Positions 16,791 to 26,711 are shown, numbered from the stretch's first letter. The stretch: DNA of 64,000 nucleotides from Clostridiales bacterium (GCA_012523775.1 JAAYTK010000082.1:1-64000); one strand, 5' to 3'. A program made the numbers and translations. The notes: generated from the letters alone by a model not told the origin.

Positions 16791-18053
16791 TTAGAGGTTA
16801 CCTATCCCTTCCCTGTATTTCGCTTTACGTTTTTCAGGTGAAATTCCACCGGACATATGATATATGGGTCCGTCCAAAAATATCGCCCGTTTAACAGAAT
16901 CCTCCCCGTATCTTTCTCTTATCGTATCCACTGCCACATCCAGCTTCGACAGCTTCTCATATCTGTTCATATCAAATATATTAATCTGTTTGCTACTGTC
17001 ACCCCGTATGATTTTGCTTGTATGAACTCCAAGCTGCCTAATCGGAGAACCGTCCCAAAGCTCATCGAATAGTCTGCTGGCGGCCCTATATATCTCATTC
17101 GTAATATTGGATGGGGAAAAAAGCTGCATCTGGTGAGATGCATGACGAAAATACGTATCCACTATACTTACCGCCACCACCGTGGCCATAGCCGCATCGG
17201 TCCGCAGTCTGGTACAGACCTTTTCAGCTAAAGAAAGCAGCACCATCTTGGCGGTACTGCCGTCATCCACGTCAAACGGGATAGTAGTAGAATTACCATA
17301 GCCCTTGTTGGGCGGCGCCTCCTCCTCTACCACAGACACATCAATTCCATTGGCAAAGGAATAAATCACCTCCCCGTGCTTCTTAAAATGTGACCGTAGG
17401 ATATCCAAATCGGTATTCGCCAATTCACCGATTGTATGAATTCCCAAGGCATGAAGCTTTCTTCTGGTAGCAGGGCCGACAAAGAACAAATCACCCACCG
17501 GCAGTCTCCACATCTTCTCTATCTCATCGGGAAACAGAGTGTGTACGAGATTAGGCTTCTTAAGGTCCGAAGCCATCTTCGCCAGTATCTTATTCGTCGA
17601 AATTCCCACATTTACCGTAAATCCCAGCTCATTATAAATCTTATCCTTCATAAACGTAGCCGCAACCACCGCCGAGCCGTAAAGTCCCACCGTTCCGGTC
17701 ATATCGCAGAAGGCTTCATCCACCGAATACGGCTCAACACAGGGAGAAAATTCCCTCAATATCTCCATAAATGCCTCCGAGCAACTCTCATAAAGGTCAT
17801 AATGGGGATCTACCAATACCAGATTCGGACAAAGCTTTAGGGCATCGTTAATGGTGTCACCGGTTCTAACGCCGTACTTTTTGGCAGGGGTGGATCTGGC
17901 AAGAATAATACCATGCCGTTTCTTTATGTCGCCTCCTACCGCCGAGGGTATATCCCGCAGATCCGTCTTCTCACCCCGAATATGCAGTCTATAAACGGCT
18001 TCCCAGCTTAGGAAAGCCGAATTAACATCAATATGAAAAATTAAATTGTCCAT
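16791..18053 (-). CDS. dinB: DNA polymerase IV (Y-family)
   Basis: A 420-aa translesion polymerase. Palm motifs HIDVNSAFLSWEAV and YSVDEAFCDMTG carry the metal carboxylates; INVGISTNKILAKMASDLKKP-type finger/thumb residues (here VNVGISTNKILAKMASDLKK) and the HhH region FVGPATRRKLHALGI follow, then the little-finger domain. The start is ATG 18053, nine bases after AGAGGTG; a GTG at 18065 is within the ribosome site. The promoter carries a LexA-type box, so SOS induction is expected. The gene begins a short operon with an 85-aa protein. Confidence 0.95.
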   Translation of the reverse strand: MDNLIFHIDVNSAFLSWEAVYRLHIRGEKTDLRDIPSAVGGDIKKRHGIILARSTPAKKYGVRTGDTINDALKLCPNLVLVDPHYDLYESCSEAFMEILREFSPCVEPYSVDEAFCDMTGTVGLYGSAVVAATFMKDKIYNELGFTVNVGISTNKILAKMASDLKKPNLVHTLFPDEIEKMWRLPVGDLFFVGPATRRKLHALGIHTIGELANTDLDILRSHFKKHGEVIYSFANGIDVSVVEEEAPPNKGYGNSTTIPFDVDDGSTAKMVLLSLAEKVCTRLRTDAAMATVVAVSIVDTYFRHASHQMQLFSPSNITNEIYRAASRLFDELWDGSPIRQLGVHTSKIIRGDSSKQINIFDMNRYEKLSKLDVAVDTIRERYGEDSVKRAIFLDGPIYHMSGGISPEKRKAKYREGIGNL

Positions 18054-18076
18054 ACATATGTTCACCTCTTAATATC

Positions 18077-18105
18077 ATTATATCAGAACTGATGTTCGAT
18101 GTAAA
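18077..18105 (-). promoter_or_regulatory. dinB promoter
   Basis: On the minus strand TTTACA (18105-18100) and TATAAT (18082-18077) are separated by exactly 17 bp, placing the start about 15 bases before the dinB ATG. Confidence 0.8.
18086..18097. promoter_or_regulatory. LexA/SOS box within the dinB promoter
   Basis: GAACTGATGTTC is a perfect match to the Firmicute SOS core GAAC-N4-GTTC and lies in the spacer between the -35 and -10 hexamers of dinB, where a repressor would block polymerase. Confidence 0.85.
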
Positions 18106-18116
18106 GAGGGAAAATA

Positions 18117-18138
18117 CGGTACCAGGTACCTGGTACCG
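18117..18138. repeat. KpnI-type palindromic repeat, copy 2
   Basis: A 22-bp perfect palindrome made of CGGTACCAGGTAC overlapping its own reverse complement. It lies between the SRAP gene stop (18144) and the dinB promoter on the same strand and may act as a weak terminator or mRNA 3' hairpin for the SRAP gene. Confidence 0.9.
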
Positions 18139-18143
18139 CCATC

Positions 18144-18710
18144 TTATACCACCTCTCTGATTAACAAGGGTGGTACTCTATTAAGTATATCGCTCGTTAC
18201 TTGGTCATCGAAAATCCATGTGTCTATTTCATGTCTTGGAATTATCAGGGGCATGCGATGGTGAACATCACTTATAGATTCGTTGGCAGCCGTAGTTAGA
18301 ATGACAAATCGCATCTCATCCTGATAGTAATTATATAGCCCTGCCATATAGAGAGCATCGGTACCATCCAACTTAAACATGATTTTTCTTTTCTCCCTGT
18401 CCCACTCATAGAATCCCGAGGACGGAATAATACATCTTCGGTTAATAACGCTGTCCCTAAAGGTCCTTTTCTCGAAAACGGTTTCCGAACGGGCATTAAT
18501 TATTACGCCCTTGTTATCAAACTTAGGAAAGCCCCAGATACTAAGAACGGGAGATGTCTCATTATGCTCTCCCACAAGAAGCGGAACCTGATTTGTTGGG
18601 AAAATCTCCCCTCTCTTATATTCCTTTCCATGTATCTTGGCATTTAATTTCTCGATTATTTCCCGAAGCTCTTCGCTTTGCTCGACTGTAAAATTATATC
18701 TTCCACACAT
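18144..18710 (-). CDS. SOS response-associated peptidase (SRAP, YedK/HMCES family)
   Basis: A 188-aa SRAP protein. After removal of the first Met, Cys2 of MCGRYNF can form the thiazolidine crosslink to abasic sites in single-stranded DNA. The other active residues are the asparagine of IINARSET, the glutamate of PSSGFYEWD and the histidine of VHHRMPLI. Start ATG 18710 is fixed by this chemistry and by AAGAGG upstream. It sits next to dinB, a common pairing for damage tolerance, though each seems to have its own promoter. Confidence 0.95.
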   Translation of the reverse strand: MCGRYNFTVEQSEELREIIEKLNAKIHGKEYKRGEIFPTNQVPLLVGEHNETSPVLSIWGFPKFDNKGVIINARSETVFEKRTFRDSVINRRCIIPSSGFYEWDREKRKIMFKLDGTDALYMAGLYNYYQDEMRFVILTTAANESISDVHHRMPLIIPRHEIDTWIFDDQVTSDILNRVPPLLIREVV

Positions 18711-18834
18711 ATTTAATCCTCTTTTCTTTATCTGCGACGTGTACCGAACAACATTTATTGTTAAATATATTTTACTATATGCAATTATACGAATCAAACG
18801 AAGAATTAAGGAAATAATTTGTTCTAAATTCCAT

Positions 18835-18862
18835 TTGACATTTTTATATTTTTCATTATGAT
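18835..18862 (+). promoter_or_regulatory. Promoter of the DUF1846 gene
   Basis: TTGACA (18835-18840) and TATGAT (18857-18862), 16 bp apart. This leaves an untranslated leader of about 125 bases before the start at 18994. The rest of the 283-bp gap to the SRAP gene shows no clear structure. Confidence 0.7.
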
Positions 18863-18993
18863 AGAGTATAGCGTTTTTTATGATGTTTTGGACAATATTA
18901 ATATAGGACTATCTCCTTATTAATTTAAAAAAGCCTTATGATAAATACTTAATTTACCGATATCTTACATAGAATATAATAGGAGGATACTTA

Positions 18994-20499
18994 ATGAAAG
19001 CCGGGTTTGATCCACATAAGTATATTGAAGAACAATCAAAATATATTTTGGAAAGAGTAAATAATTATGACAAGCTGTATTTAGAATTTGGCGGGAAATT
19101 GGTTGGCGACAAGCATGCAAAGAGAGTATTACCCGGTTTTGATGAGGACGCTAAAATTAAATTGCTTCAAAAGCTCAAAGATCAGGCAGAAATAATTATA
19201 TGCGTATATGCAGGTGATATTGAAAGGAACAAAATCCGCGGAGATTTTGGTATTACCTATGATATGGAGGTCCTTCGACTCTTGGATGATTTCCGCAGCT
19301 ATGACCTTAAGGTAAACAGCGTGGTAATTACAAGGTATAACGGTGAACCCGCAACCAAAGTATTTATCAATAAGCTGGAGAGACGTAATATAAAGGTATA
19401 TAAGCATATCTCTATTCCCGGATACCCTGCCGATGTGGATACCATAGTAAGCGAAAACGGTTACGGCAAGAATCCGTATATATCCACCACTAAGCCTATT
19501 GTGGTAGTAACGGCTCCTGGAGCAAACAGCGGAAAGCTTGCTACCTGCCTAAGCCAATTATACCATGATTACAAGAACGGACGTCAGGCAGGATATTCGA
19601 AGTTCGAGACCTTCCCTGTGTGGAATCTGCCCTTAAAGCATCCTGTTAATCTTGCTTATGAGGCTGCCACCATAGACCTAAAGGATGTTAACATGATTGA
19701 TAACTTTCATTTTGAAAAATATCATGAGGTAGCCGTTAATTATAACAGAGACTTGGAAATGTTCCCTGTCGTTAAAAGAATAATAGAGAAAATAACCGGT
19801 AAGGGCTCCGTATACCATTCTCCCACAGATATGGGAGTAAACCGTGTCGGCTTTGGTATTATCGATGACGATATTGTATCAGAAGCCTCGAAGCAGGAAA
19901 TCATACGCAGATATTTTGCTACGGCATGTGATTTTAAGAAGGGATTGCTAGATGAGGAATCTCTAAACCGCATGAAGGTTATTATGGAAGAGGTCCAGCT
20001 AAAGCAGGAGGATAGGCCCTGTGTGATGCCTGCCAGAGACTATGCCGCTAAGCTTAGGGGAAATGGTCATGAAAATGAAGCCGTCTCGGTAATGGCATTT
20101 GAAATGCACGACGGGAAAATCATCACAGGCAGAAGCTCCTCGACCATGGACTGCAGCTCTGCTGCCATACTAAATGCCATCAAGTATCTTGGCGGGATAG
20201 CCGATGAAATCTTTCTTCTGTCGCCACTTATTCTAAGCACAATCAGAGATCTGAAAGAAAAGGACCTGAACAGTAAGATAACCCATTTGAATGCAAATGA
20301 AATCCTGATTGCCCTTAGTATATGTGCTGTTACCAATCCTACCGCACAGCTGGCATATGACAAATTATCGATTCTAAAGGGAATACAGGCCCATTGCACT
20401 TCGATGTTAAATAAGAACGACGAACAGATCCTTAGAAAGCTTGGTATAGATGTGACCTGTGATCCTTATTATCCGTCTGAGAATCTGTATTATGTATAG
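18994..20499 (+). CDS. DUF1846 domain-containing protein
   Basis: A 501-aa member of the DUF1846 family, soluble, without signal or membrane segments. The first part has a glycine-rich [19 protein letters not shown] and a nucleotide-like [15 protein letters not shown] turn that resembles a P-loop. Later landmarks are [28 protein letters not shown] and the [18 protein letters not shown] stretch. Structures of this family have been solved but I know of no established reaction. The start ATG 18994 follows AGGAGG. A strong terminator follows. Confidence 0.93.
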   Translation: MKAGFDPHKYIEEQSKYILERVNNYDKLYLEFGGKLVGDKHAKRVLPGFDEDAKIKLLQKLKDQAEIIICVYAGDIERNKIRGDFGITYDMEVLRLLDDFRSYDLKVNSVVITRYNGEPATKVFINKLERRNIKVYKHISIPGYPADVDTIVSENGYGKNPYISTTKPIVVVTAPGANSGKLATCLSQLYHDYKNGRQAGYSKFETFPVWNLPLKHPVNLAYEAATIDLKDVNMIDNFHFEKYHEVAVNYNRDLEMFPVVKRIIEKITGKGSVYHSPTDMGVNRVGFGIIDDDIVSEASKQEIIRRYFATACDFKKGLLDEESLNRMKVIMEEVQLKQEDRPCVMPARDYAAKLRGNGHENEAVSVMAFEMHDGKIITGRSSSTMDCSSAAILNAIKYLGGIADEIFLLSPLILSTIRDLKEKDLNSKITHLNANEILIALSICAVTNPTAQLAYDKLSILKGIQAHCTSMLNKNDEQILRKLGIDVTCDPYYPSENLYYV

Positions 20500-20501
20500 A
20501 C

Positions 20502-20533
20502 AAAAAAGGGGAAGCTTTTAAGCTTCCCTTTAA
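20502..20533. terminator. Bidirectional intrinsic terminator
   Basis: An A-run, a stem GGGAAGCTT/AAGCTTCCC and a T-run lie between the convergent DUF1846 and PrsA-like genes. Confidence 0.85.
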
Positions 20534-20543
20534 TAGTACCGTC

Positions 20544-21977
20544 TTAATCCTTTAAGGATATTGTATCCCAGGCTTCGCTGTTGATTACCACATCATATTC
20601 CGAAGACCATTTAGTATAATATTCTGCGAACAGCTCTGTACGTCTCTGTTCTATAATTTCTTCCTTAACGCGAGTAGTTGCATCCTCATTAAAATCAGTT
20701 ACACAATTTATAATATGCCATCCATATTCGGTTGTTATTATACCGCTGGTGTCGCCACTCTTTAAATTAAAGGCTGCCTGTTCGAATGAATCGCTGAATT
20801 TCTCGGGGCCTTCTCCTCTACCAAAGGTATATTCGATCACATCATCCTCGGAATTTGTCTCTGCCAGAGTATAGAAATCCTCTCCGCTTCTTGCATTTTC
20901 CAGCAATTGGTTTACCTTTTCGAAAGCTTTATTCCTCTGCTCCAAAGGCAGGGGAACTCTGTTGCCCTCATCATTTATCTCAGTACTATATATAAGTATA
21001 TGCTGTACGGTAATCTGCCTTGCTGTAATATCCGATACATTGGTATCCACATCAATGGTCAGAGTCTCAAATACCTTCTCTGCCAGCAAGTTATCGGAAT
21101 ACACCTTTTGCAAAAGCTCCTTTGTAACCATATAACGATCTATATCAGCATCAGAAAGTCCCTTAAAATGCTCCTCCGCATAAGCAATAGCATCTGCCTT
21201 CTCTTCCTCTGACAGGGTAATACCCTCTTGGATAGCCTTATCACAGATAACCTTAAGCTGTATAATCTGCTTTAGGACCTCATCCTTAATATATTCACCG
21301 AAGCTATTACCGTCGCCAAAGATATCAACATCCCATATTTCCTTGCCATAGTCTGTTTCATAGTTCTCCTGGGCAGACTTAAGATACACCATTGCCTCAT
21401 TATAATAGACCCTAATATCTCCCACCAGGGCAATCAGCTCACCGGCATTTTCCATGTCCTCATCTGTCGCCGAATCCTCAGCCTTAAGATAATAATAAGA
21501 AATCTCTTTAACAAGCTCCGTGTCAATATCATAGGAAATATATAGCTCGCTTTCCTTGTCCCGATAGGTATGGGTAACCGAATTTTTCTCGGATTCAATT
21601 GTCTTATTGGTCTCTGACCCATAGACATCCGTAAGTTTTACTTCTGCCTCGGATTTCTTCATCCCAATACCTACACCAAAAAGCTTATACTTCTCAGAAC
21701 CCTCCAGAATCGTAAAGGATGTGATTTTCCCCTTAGGTGCAATCAGCTGAAGAACACTGTCTAACGTATATACACCATTGCTATCCTCGGCAAGCTCTGT
21801 CTTCGTTCTTTTTTCAAAGGTGCTTATAGATTTACCTGTATAGTTGGTCAACTCATAATCAGCCTCATCCACCCTACAGCCGCTTAAAAACGGTATAATC
21901 AGCATAACCAACAATAATATTCTTATTGATGTACTCATCTCTATCTTAATTTTATTATAAATGTTGTATATATTCAT
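20544..21977 (-). CDS. Parvulin-type peptidyl-prolyl isomerase lipoprotein (PrsA-like foldase)
   Basis: A 477-aa lipoprotein: basic N-terminus, hydrophobic ILLLVMLIIPFLSGC with the lipobox cysteine, an unusual ~130-residue lipoprotein region with its own KxEAEVKLTDVYG segment, a SurA-like helical part, and a parvulin domain (residues ~335-460: QITVQHILIYSTE, FGRGEGPEKFSDSFEQ, EYGWHIINC). It should fold secreted proteins outside the membrane. The start ATG 21977 is preferred for AAAGGGA; ATG 21938 is an alternative with a shorter n-region. It lies 89 bp downstream of mfd on the same strand. Confidence 0.88.
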   Translation of the reverse strand: MNIYNIYNKIKIEMSTSIRILLLVMLIIPFLSGCRVDEADYELTNYTGKSISTFEKRTKTELAEDSNGVYTLDSVLQLIAPKGKITSFTILEGSEKYKLFGVGIGMKKSEAEVKLTDVYGSETNKTIESEKNSVTHTYRDKESELYISYDIDTELVKEISYYYLKAEDSATDEDMENAGELIALVGDIRVYYNEAMVYLKSAQENYETDYGKEIWDVDIFGDGNSFGEYIKDEVLKQIIQLKVICDKAIQEGITLSEEEKADAIAYAEEHFKGLSDADIDRYMVTKELLQKVYSDNLLAEKVFETLTIDVDTNVSDITARQITVQHILIYSTEINDEGNRVPLPLEQRNKAFEKVNQLLENARSGEDFYTLAETNSEDDVIEYTFGRGEGPEKFSDSFEQAAFNLKSGDTSGIITTEYGWHIINCVTDFNEDATTRVKEEIIEQRRTELFAEYYTKWSSEYDVVINSEAWDTISLKD

Positions 21978-22066
21978 ATGGGTCCCTTTCATACTTTAAT
22001 AGTATTAGGTTTGTCTAGAATAATTGTAGTTAAGCCCCAGACCATTGTCAAGCTACAAATACACCC

Positions 22067-25000
22067 CTATAGGAGGGTTTTGAACTCCTCCAAAAGCTTC
22101 ATTAAGCTCTCAAAGATGGCTATTGTGTCAGCCTTTCCCCGAGGTGGCTTCGGTAGCTTATAAGTGAAATATGGATTGGACTGTGCATAAAATTTTAGAC
22201 TATTCGGAAATTTCTTTACAAGGTCAGGTATCCGACCCACATTCAGCTTGGCCTTTGGATACATAATAAGCTTAACATCATAATCCTTATGAACCAATCC
22301 CTGAATATAGACTTTGTTGCATTTTGATTTAATAAGAGCAATGTTAAGAAGATTATTAACGGCATGAGGCAAATCACCGTAGCGGTCCAATAGCTCCTCC
22401 TGCATATCCATAAGCTCTTCCTCGCTCTCAATATCTGCAATTCTCTTATAGATATCAAGCTTCTGTACCTCATTTTTAATATAGGTGGCAGGAATAAAGG
22501 CATCCATATCCATGTCTACCGTGGTTTCAAATGTCTCCTCTTCAAATTCCTCTCCCTTAAGAGATTTCACAGCCTCATTAAGCATCTTGCAATATAAATC
22601 ATATCCCACTGCCTCCATATGACCGCTTTGCTCGGAACCCAGAAGATTTCCGGCACCGCGAATCTCCAGATCCCTCATGGCAATCTTAAAGCCCGAGCCA
22701 AGCTCGGTAAACTCCTTAATGGCATGAAGTCTCTTCTCAGCCACCTCCTTAAGCATCTTATCTCTCCTATACATCAAAAATGCATAAGCAGTACGATTGG
22801 ATCTTCCCACACGGCCTCTTAGCTGATATAGCTGTGAAAGTCCTAGACGGTCGGCATCATCAATAATCATGGTATTTACATTGGATATATCAAGCCCCGT
22901 CTCAATAATCGTTGTGGATACCAATACATCTATTTCACCGGAAATAAAATCAAACATAATCTTCTCCAGTGTACGTTCATACATCTGTCCATGAGCTATT
23001 GCTACATTTGCTTCGGGAACCAGCTTTGCTACCATATTGGCTATCTCATCGATACCACCTACTCTGTTGTAGACATAGTATACCTGTCCTCCTCTGGCAA
23101 GCTCTCTGCTGATGGCTTCTCTTATAATTTCCTCATTGTGCTCAAGCACATAGGTCTGTATGGGCAGACGATCCACCGGTGGCTCATCTAAAATACTCAT
23201 GTCTCTAATTCCCACAAGGCTCATATGAAGAGTTCTGGGAATAGGTGTCGCGGTTAAAGTAAGAACATCCACATTCTTCTTAAGCTGTTTAATCTTTTCC
23301 TTATGAGCAACGCCAAACCGCTGCTCCTCGTCCACGATAAGAAGCCCCAGATTCTTAAATGAGACATCTGAGGAAAGAACCCTGTGGGTTCCCACAACTA
23401 TATCAAGGCTACCCTTCTTAAGCCTTTCTATTGTCTTACGCTGTTCGGATGCAGACCTAAACCGTGACAGCATATCCACGCTGACCGGATAGTCCATAAG
23501 CCTTTGCACCAGAGTATTATAATGCTGCTGAGCCAGGATGGTTGTCGGCACAAGAAAAACCACCTGTTTTCCATCGGAAACCGCCTTGAAGGCTGCACGG
23601 ATTGCAATTTCGGTCTTACCGTAGCCAACATCGCCGCATATCAGACGATCCATTATCTTATTGCTTTCCATATCCTTCTTGGTAGCTTCAATGGCACGAA
23701 GCTGATCATCTGTCTCCTCATAGGGAAATGCTTCCTCGAATTCCTTCTGCCATATCGTATCGGGACTGTATTTGAAGCCCTGTTGCTCCTGCCTTCTCGC
23801 ATAGAGCTCCACAAGCTCCCTGGCAATTTCCTTGACGGCTCCCTTTACCCTGGCCTTGGTATTCTTCCATTCTACAGAGTTAAGCTTATTCAGCTTCGGC
23901 TTCCTACCCTCAGCACCGGAATACTTCTGAATCATATCAAGGCCTGTTGCAAGTACATACAACACGCCTCCGTCACCGTACTCTATCTTAATATAATCCT
24001 TTGTTACCTTGTCTACTTCAATCTTCTCGATACCCTTATAGATACCGAGTCCATGGTTCTCATGAACTATATAATCCCCGGGAGTAAGCTCCGTAAAGCT
24101 TTGAATCCTCTTTCCGTCATGGGATGATTTCTTTCTCTTCTTCTTTCTTTCGGCTCCAAAAATATCACTTTCGGAGATAATAACCAGCTTAATCAGAGGA
24201 TATTCAAAGCCTCTCCTCAATTTACCATAGGTTACCATTATTTCTCCGTCCTGAAGAACACGGTTCATATCCTCGCTGTAGAAGGCATTTATATTGAAAT
24301 CATACAGATTATCGACCAAACGCTTTGCCCTTGTCCTTGAACCGGACAGAAGAATAACACGATATTTATTCCTTTTCCAATGCTCTAAATCCTTTACCAG
24401 CACATCAAAATTCTTATGATATGAGGCCATGGTCTGAACTGTAAAATCATATTTTCTCTTAGGAGTTATATAGCTGTGTCTGGGCTCCATTGTACTGATA
24501 AGCAGGGTATTCTTCTTTGAAAGGATATTGAAGACCTCTTTGTAGCCATAGATAACATCCATCTGACTCGGAAGAATATAGCCCTTCTCTATACGACCAA
24601 TCATACCCTCGCGAAATTCGGTCTCCACGGCATCGCCCTTCTCAATCAGTCTTCCCGGCTCGTCCAGAAAGAAGAGGGTATCATCATCAAAGTACTCATA
24701 AAAGCTCATCGTGTTATCATAAAAATAATTAATATAGCTTTCCAAGGCCATGGTACCCTGATAAGCCTCTAAGTTCTCTTTAAACTCCGCAATAATCTTA
24801 CGGATTCTTGCGGCTTCCTCGGTCTTAAACTGATCCCTAAGACCTTTGACATATTGCTTCTCTTCCTCATCTATCCTCTTAAGACCCTCGGTCAGTCGTT
24901 TCTCATCCGGAATTATCTCGGCAGCAGGATATATAATCAGCTCATCCACCTTCTCGATAGAGCGTTGACTACTGACATCAAAGGTTCTGATGGAATCAAT

Positions 25001-25591
25001 TTCATCTCCCCATAGCTCAATCCTATATGGTGTATCCTCAGTCAGAGGAAATATATCAATAATTCCTCCGCGAACAGCAAAATCACCAGGAGCTTCTACC
25101 TGAGCCTGTCTCTCATATCCTAACCTAATTAGGGCAGCACTAAACTCATTGAGCTTAATCACGGATTCCTGAGTAATTGTAATAACCCTATCTTTAATCA
25201 TCTGAAGCGGAAGCAGTCTATCCATACCACCGTCCAGACTCATGACAATCGTGGTATCCTGCTTCTCGATAATTCGCCTTAAAATCTTTAGACGTTCTCT
25301 GACAATTGCTCTTCCATGAATATCCGCACTATAAAAAATAATATCCTTTGATGGATATAGGAATACATTCTTGTCATACAGGCGATAATCCTCATATATT
25401 TCCTTGGCCTTAAGGTCATTGTAAGTCACAATTACCTTAAAGGTTACTCCGTCACCAAGTCCATCTATCAGATGACATTTTTGCGAATCAATACAGCCGG
25501 TGATTTGCACCGGCAGGTTGTTCATTATAATATTATCCCTGATATCATTAAATTCCTTTAATTCCTTCAAGGGCTCGATAAAGGTCTTCAA
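22067..25591 (-). CDS. mfd: Transcription-repair coupling factor
   Basis: A full-length 1174-aa Mfd. An N-terminal UvrB-like region (GVTFKVIVTYNDLKAKEI, FLYPSKDIIFYSADIHGRAIV) is followed by the RNA-polymerase-binding module (LTPGDYIVHENHGLGIYKG). The RecG-like motor has Walker A CGDVGYGKTEIAIR, DEEQRFGV, TATPIPRTLHMS and VSTTIIETGLDIS/NTMIIDDADRLGLSQLYQLRGRVGR. The TRCF C-terminal domain ends the protein. The start is TTG 25591, eight bases after GGAGGG. It is 41 bp downstream of pth, the common pth-mfd order of Firmicutes. Confidence 0.97.
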   Translation of the reverse strand: MKTFIEPLKELKEFNDIRDNIIMNNLPVQITGCIDSQKCHLIDGLGDGVTFKVIVTYNDLKAKEIYEDYRLYDKNVFLYPSKDIIFYSADIHGRAIVRERLKILRRIIEKQDTTIVMSLDGGMDRLLPLQMIKDRVITITQESVIKLNEFSAALIRLGYERQAQVEAPGDFAVRGGIIDIFPLTEDTPYRIELWGDEIDSIRTFDVSSQRSIEKVDELIIYPAAEIIPDEKRLTEGLKRIDEEEKQYVKGLRDQFKTEEAARIRKIIAEFKENLEAYQGTMALESYINYFYDNTMSFYEYFDDDTLFFLDEPGRLIEKGDAVETEFREGMIGRIEKGYILPSQMDVIYGYKEVFNILSKKNTLLISTMEPRHSYITPKRKYDFTVQTMASYHKNFDVLVKDLEHWKRNKYRVILLSGSRTRAKRLVDNLYDFNINAFYSEDMNRVLQDGEIMVTYGKLRRGFEYPLIKLVIISESDIFGAERKKKRKKSSHDGKRIQSFTELTPGDYIVHENHGLGIYKGIEKIEVDKVTKDYIKIEYGDGGVLYVLATGLDMIQKYSGAEGRKPKLNKLNSVEWKNTKARVKGAVKEIARELVELYARRQEQQGFKYSPDTIWQKEFEEAFPYEETDDQLRAIEATKKDMESNKIMDRLICGDVGYGKTEIAIRAAFKAVSDGKQVVFLVPTTILAQQHYNTLVQRLMDYPVSVDMLSRFRSASEQRKTIERLKKGSLDIVVGTHRVLSSDVSFKNLGLLIVDEEQRFGVAHKEKIKQLKKNVDVLTLTATPIPRTLHMSLVGIRDMSILDEPPVDRLPIQTYVLEHNEEIIREAISRELARGGQVYYVYNRVGGIDEIANMVAKLVPEANVAIAHGQMYERTLEKIMFDFISGEIDVLVSTTIIETGLDISNVNTMIIDDADRLGLSQLYQLRGRVGRSNRTAYAFLMYRRDKMLKEVAEKRLHAIKEFTELGSGFKIAMRDLEIRGAGNLLGSEQSGHMEAVGYDLYCKMLNEAVKSLKGEEFEEETFETTVDMDMDAFIPATYIKNEVQKLDIYKRIADIESEEELMDMQEELLDRYGDLPHAVNNLLNIALIKSKCNKVYIQGLVHKDYDVKLIMYPKAKLNVGRIPDLVKKFPNSLKFYAQSNPYFTYKLPKPPRGKADTIAIFESLMKLLEEFKTLL

Positions 25592-25631
25592 CTAGGGTCC
25601 CTCCTGATAGTCATAGTACTGATGTTACTTT

Positions 25632-26330
25632 TTAAATATCCTCCCGGGTTTCTTTCTTGCGAAAGATTTTGCTAAATAGAGAGGTAGGAGCATCTGAATC
25701 CTTGGCATCCATACTCTCCTTCTTAGACCTTCTTCTTATTTTATCCTCTGTCTGTTCATTCTTTATCTTCTTCTTATTATATTGATTCATAGCGACATCC
25801 ATACCGTCAGTTATAATTATACGGCAGGCATCCGATACATCCTTCAGTGCCTCTCTTATAGCTACTTCCTCATCGTTCTTAAATCTTGACAGCACATAAT
25901 CAGCCAAATCCCAATCCTTCGGCTTCTCACCCACACCAACCTTAATCCTGGGGAATTCGTCTGTCCCAAGGTGGCTGATGATGCTCTTAATCCCATTATG
26001 TCCTCCTGCACTGCCCTTCTTACGAATGCGAAGCTGTCCCACATCCAGGCTGACATCATCGTAAATTATAATGATATCCTCAGTATCTACTTTATAAAAA
26101 TCCACCAGTTCTCTAACACTTTCCCCGCTAAGATTCATATATGTCAAAGGCTGAGCAAGTATTACCTTTTCTCCCTCAATATATCCGTTACCACATAATG
26201 CCTTATGCTTTCTTTGGTTCAAAGGAATCTTATAATCATCTGAGATGCGTGTTATGGCATCCCAGCCTATATTATGTCTGGTGGCTTGATACTTTTCTGT
26301 TGGATTACCTAATCCGATAATAATACGCAT
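25632..26330 (-). CDS. pth: Peptidyl-tRNA hydrolase
   Basis: A 232-aa Pth that recycles peptidyl-tRNA. Conserved residues include IIGLGNPTEKYQATRHNIGW (catalytic His of RHN), QPLTYMNLSGESV, YDDVSLDVGQLRIRKKGSAGGHNG and the later FPRIKVGVGEKP. It carries a highly charged extension of about 45 residues after the normal end (QYNKKKIKNEQ onward), with a basic patch that might touch RNA. The true start is ATG 26330 (AGGTC upstream); the frame runs 58 codons further back without similarity. It is followed by mfd. Confidence 0.94.
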   Translation of the reverse strand: MRIIIGLGNPTEKYQATRHNIGWDAITRISDDYKIPLNQRKHKALCGNGYIEGEKVILAQPLTYMNLSGESVRELVDFYKVDTEDIIIIYDDVSLDVGQLRIRKKGSAGGHNGIKSIISHLGTDEFPRIKVGVGEKPKDWDLADYVLSRFKNDEEVAIREALKDVSDACRIIITDGMDVAMNQYNKKKIKNEQTEDKIRRRSKKESMDAKDSDAPTSLFSKIFRKKETREDI

Positions 26331-26554
26331 AATTTGACCTCGATAAACTAATATTTTGTACTGTGTTCTGACTAAAAAATGGCATAGTAATGCGATACTT
26401 GATACAATCCATCCACTTATCATGGAATTGTAACAAGTATTTGCAGTAGAGATTATTCTGCTACATATTATTATAAACCTTAAGATGTTATTGTTGCAAT
26501 ACATATTTTATAGTACTTATCTAATATTATCTAATATTAGGTTTATGCTCTATC
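26331..26554. other. Intergenic segment upstream of pth
   Basis: AT-rich gap between the pth start and the CRISPR-like relic. A direct repeat CTAATATTAT/CTAATATTAG occurs at 26521-26540. I see no convincing gene, promoter or RNA structure in it beyond the expected pth promoter region. Confidence 0.5.
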
Positions 26555-26711
26555 TTTTCAATTCCTTGTAGGTAGTCTAGGTACATTAATTCTGTTTGTT
26601 TCATACTTATAATCTTCTAGGTTTCAATTCCTTATAGGTAGTCTAGGTACACTGACTTGAACCGAACTTAACATTGCCTGTAGCCGGTTTCAATTCCTTA
26701 TAGGTAGGTAC
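26555..26711 (+). CRISPR. CRISPR-like relic, three repeats and two 36-bp spacers
   Basis: Three direct repeats: 26555-26584 (TTTTCAATTCCTTGTAGGTA plus GTCTAGGTAC), 26621-26650 (GTTTCAATTCCTTATAGGTA plus GTCTAGGTAC) and 26687-26711 (same 5' part, five bases GTCTA deleted, then GGTAC). The two intervals are both exactly 36 bp and unrelated to each other. The core ATTCCTTATAGGTA resembles clostridial type I-B/III repeats. No cas genes occur in the window, and the outer copies are degenerate, so this is probably a decayed or orphan array. Confidence 0.75.

Noticed and set aside
23504-24127. A 207-codon plus-strand ORF opposite mfd
   Set aside because: It is antisense to conserved Mfd motor motifs, has no ribosome site and its translation has no recognisable domain.
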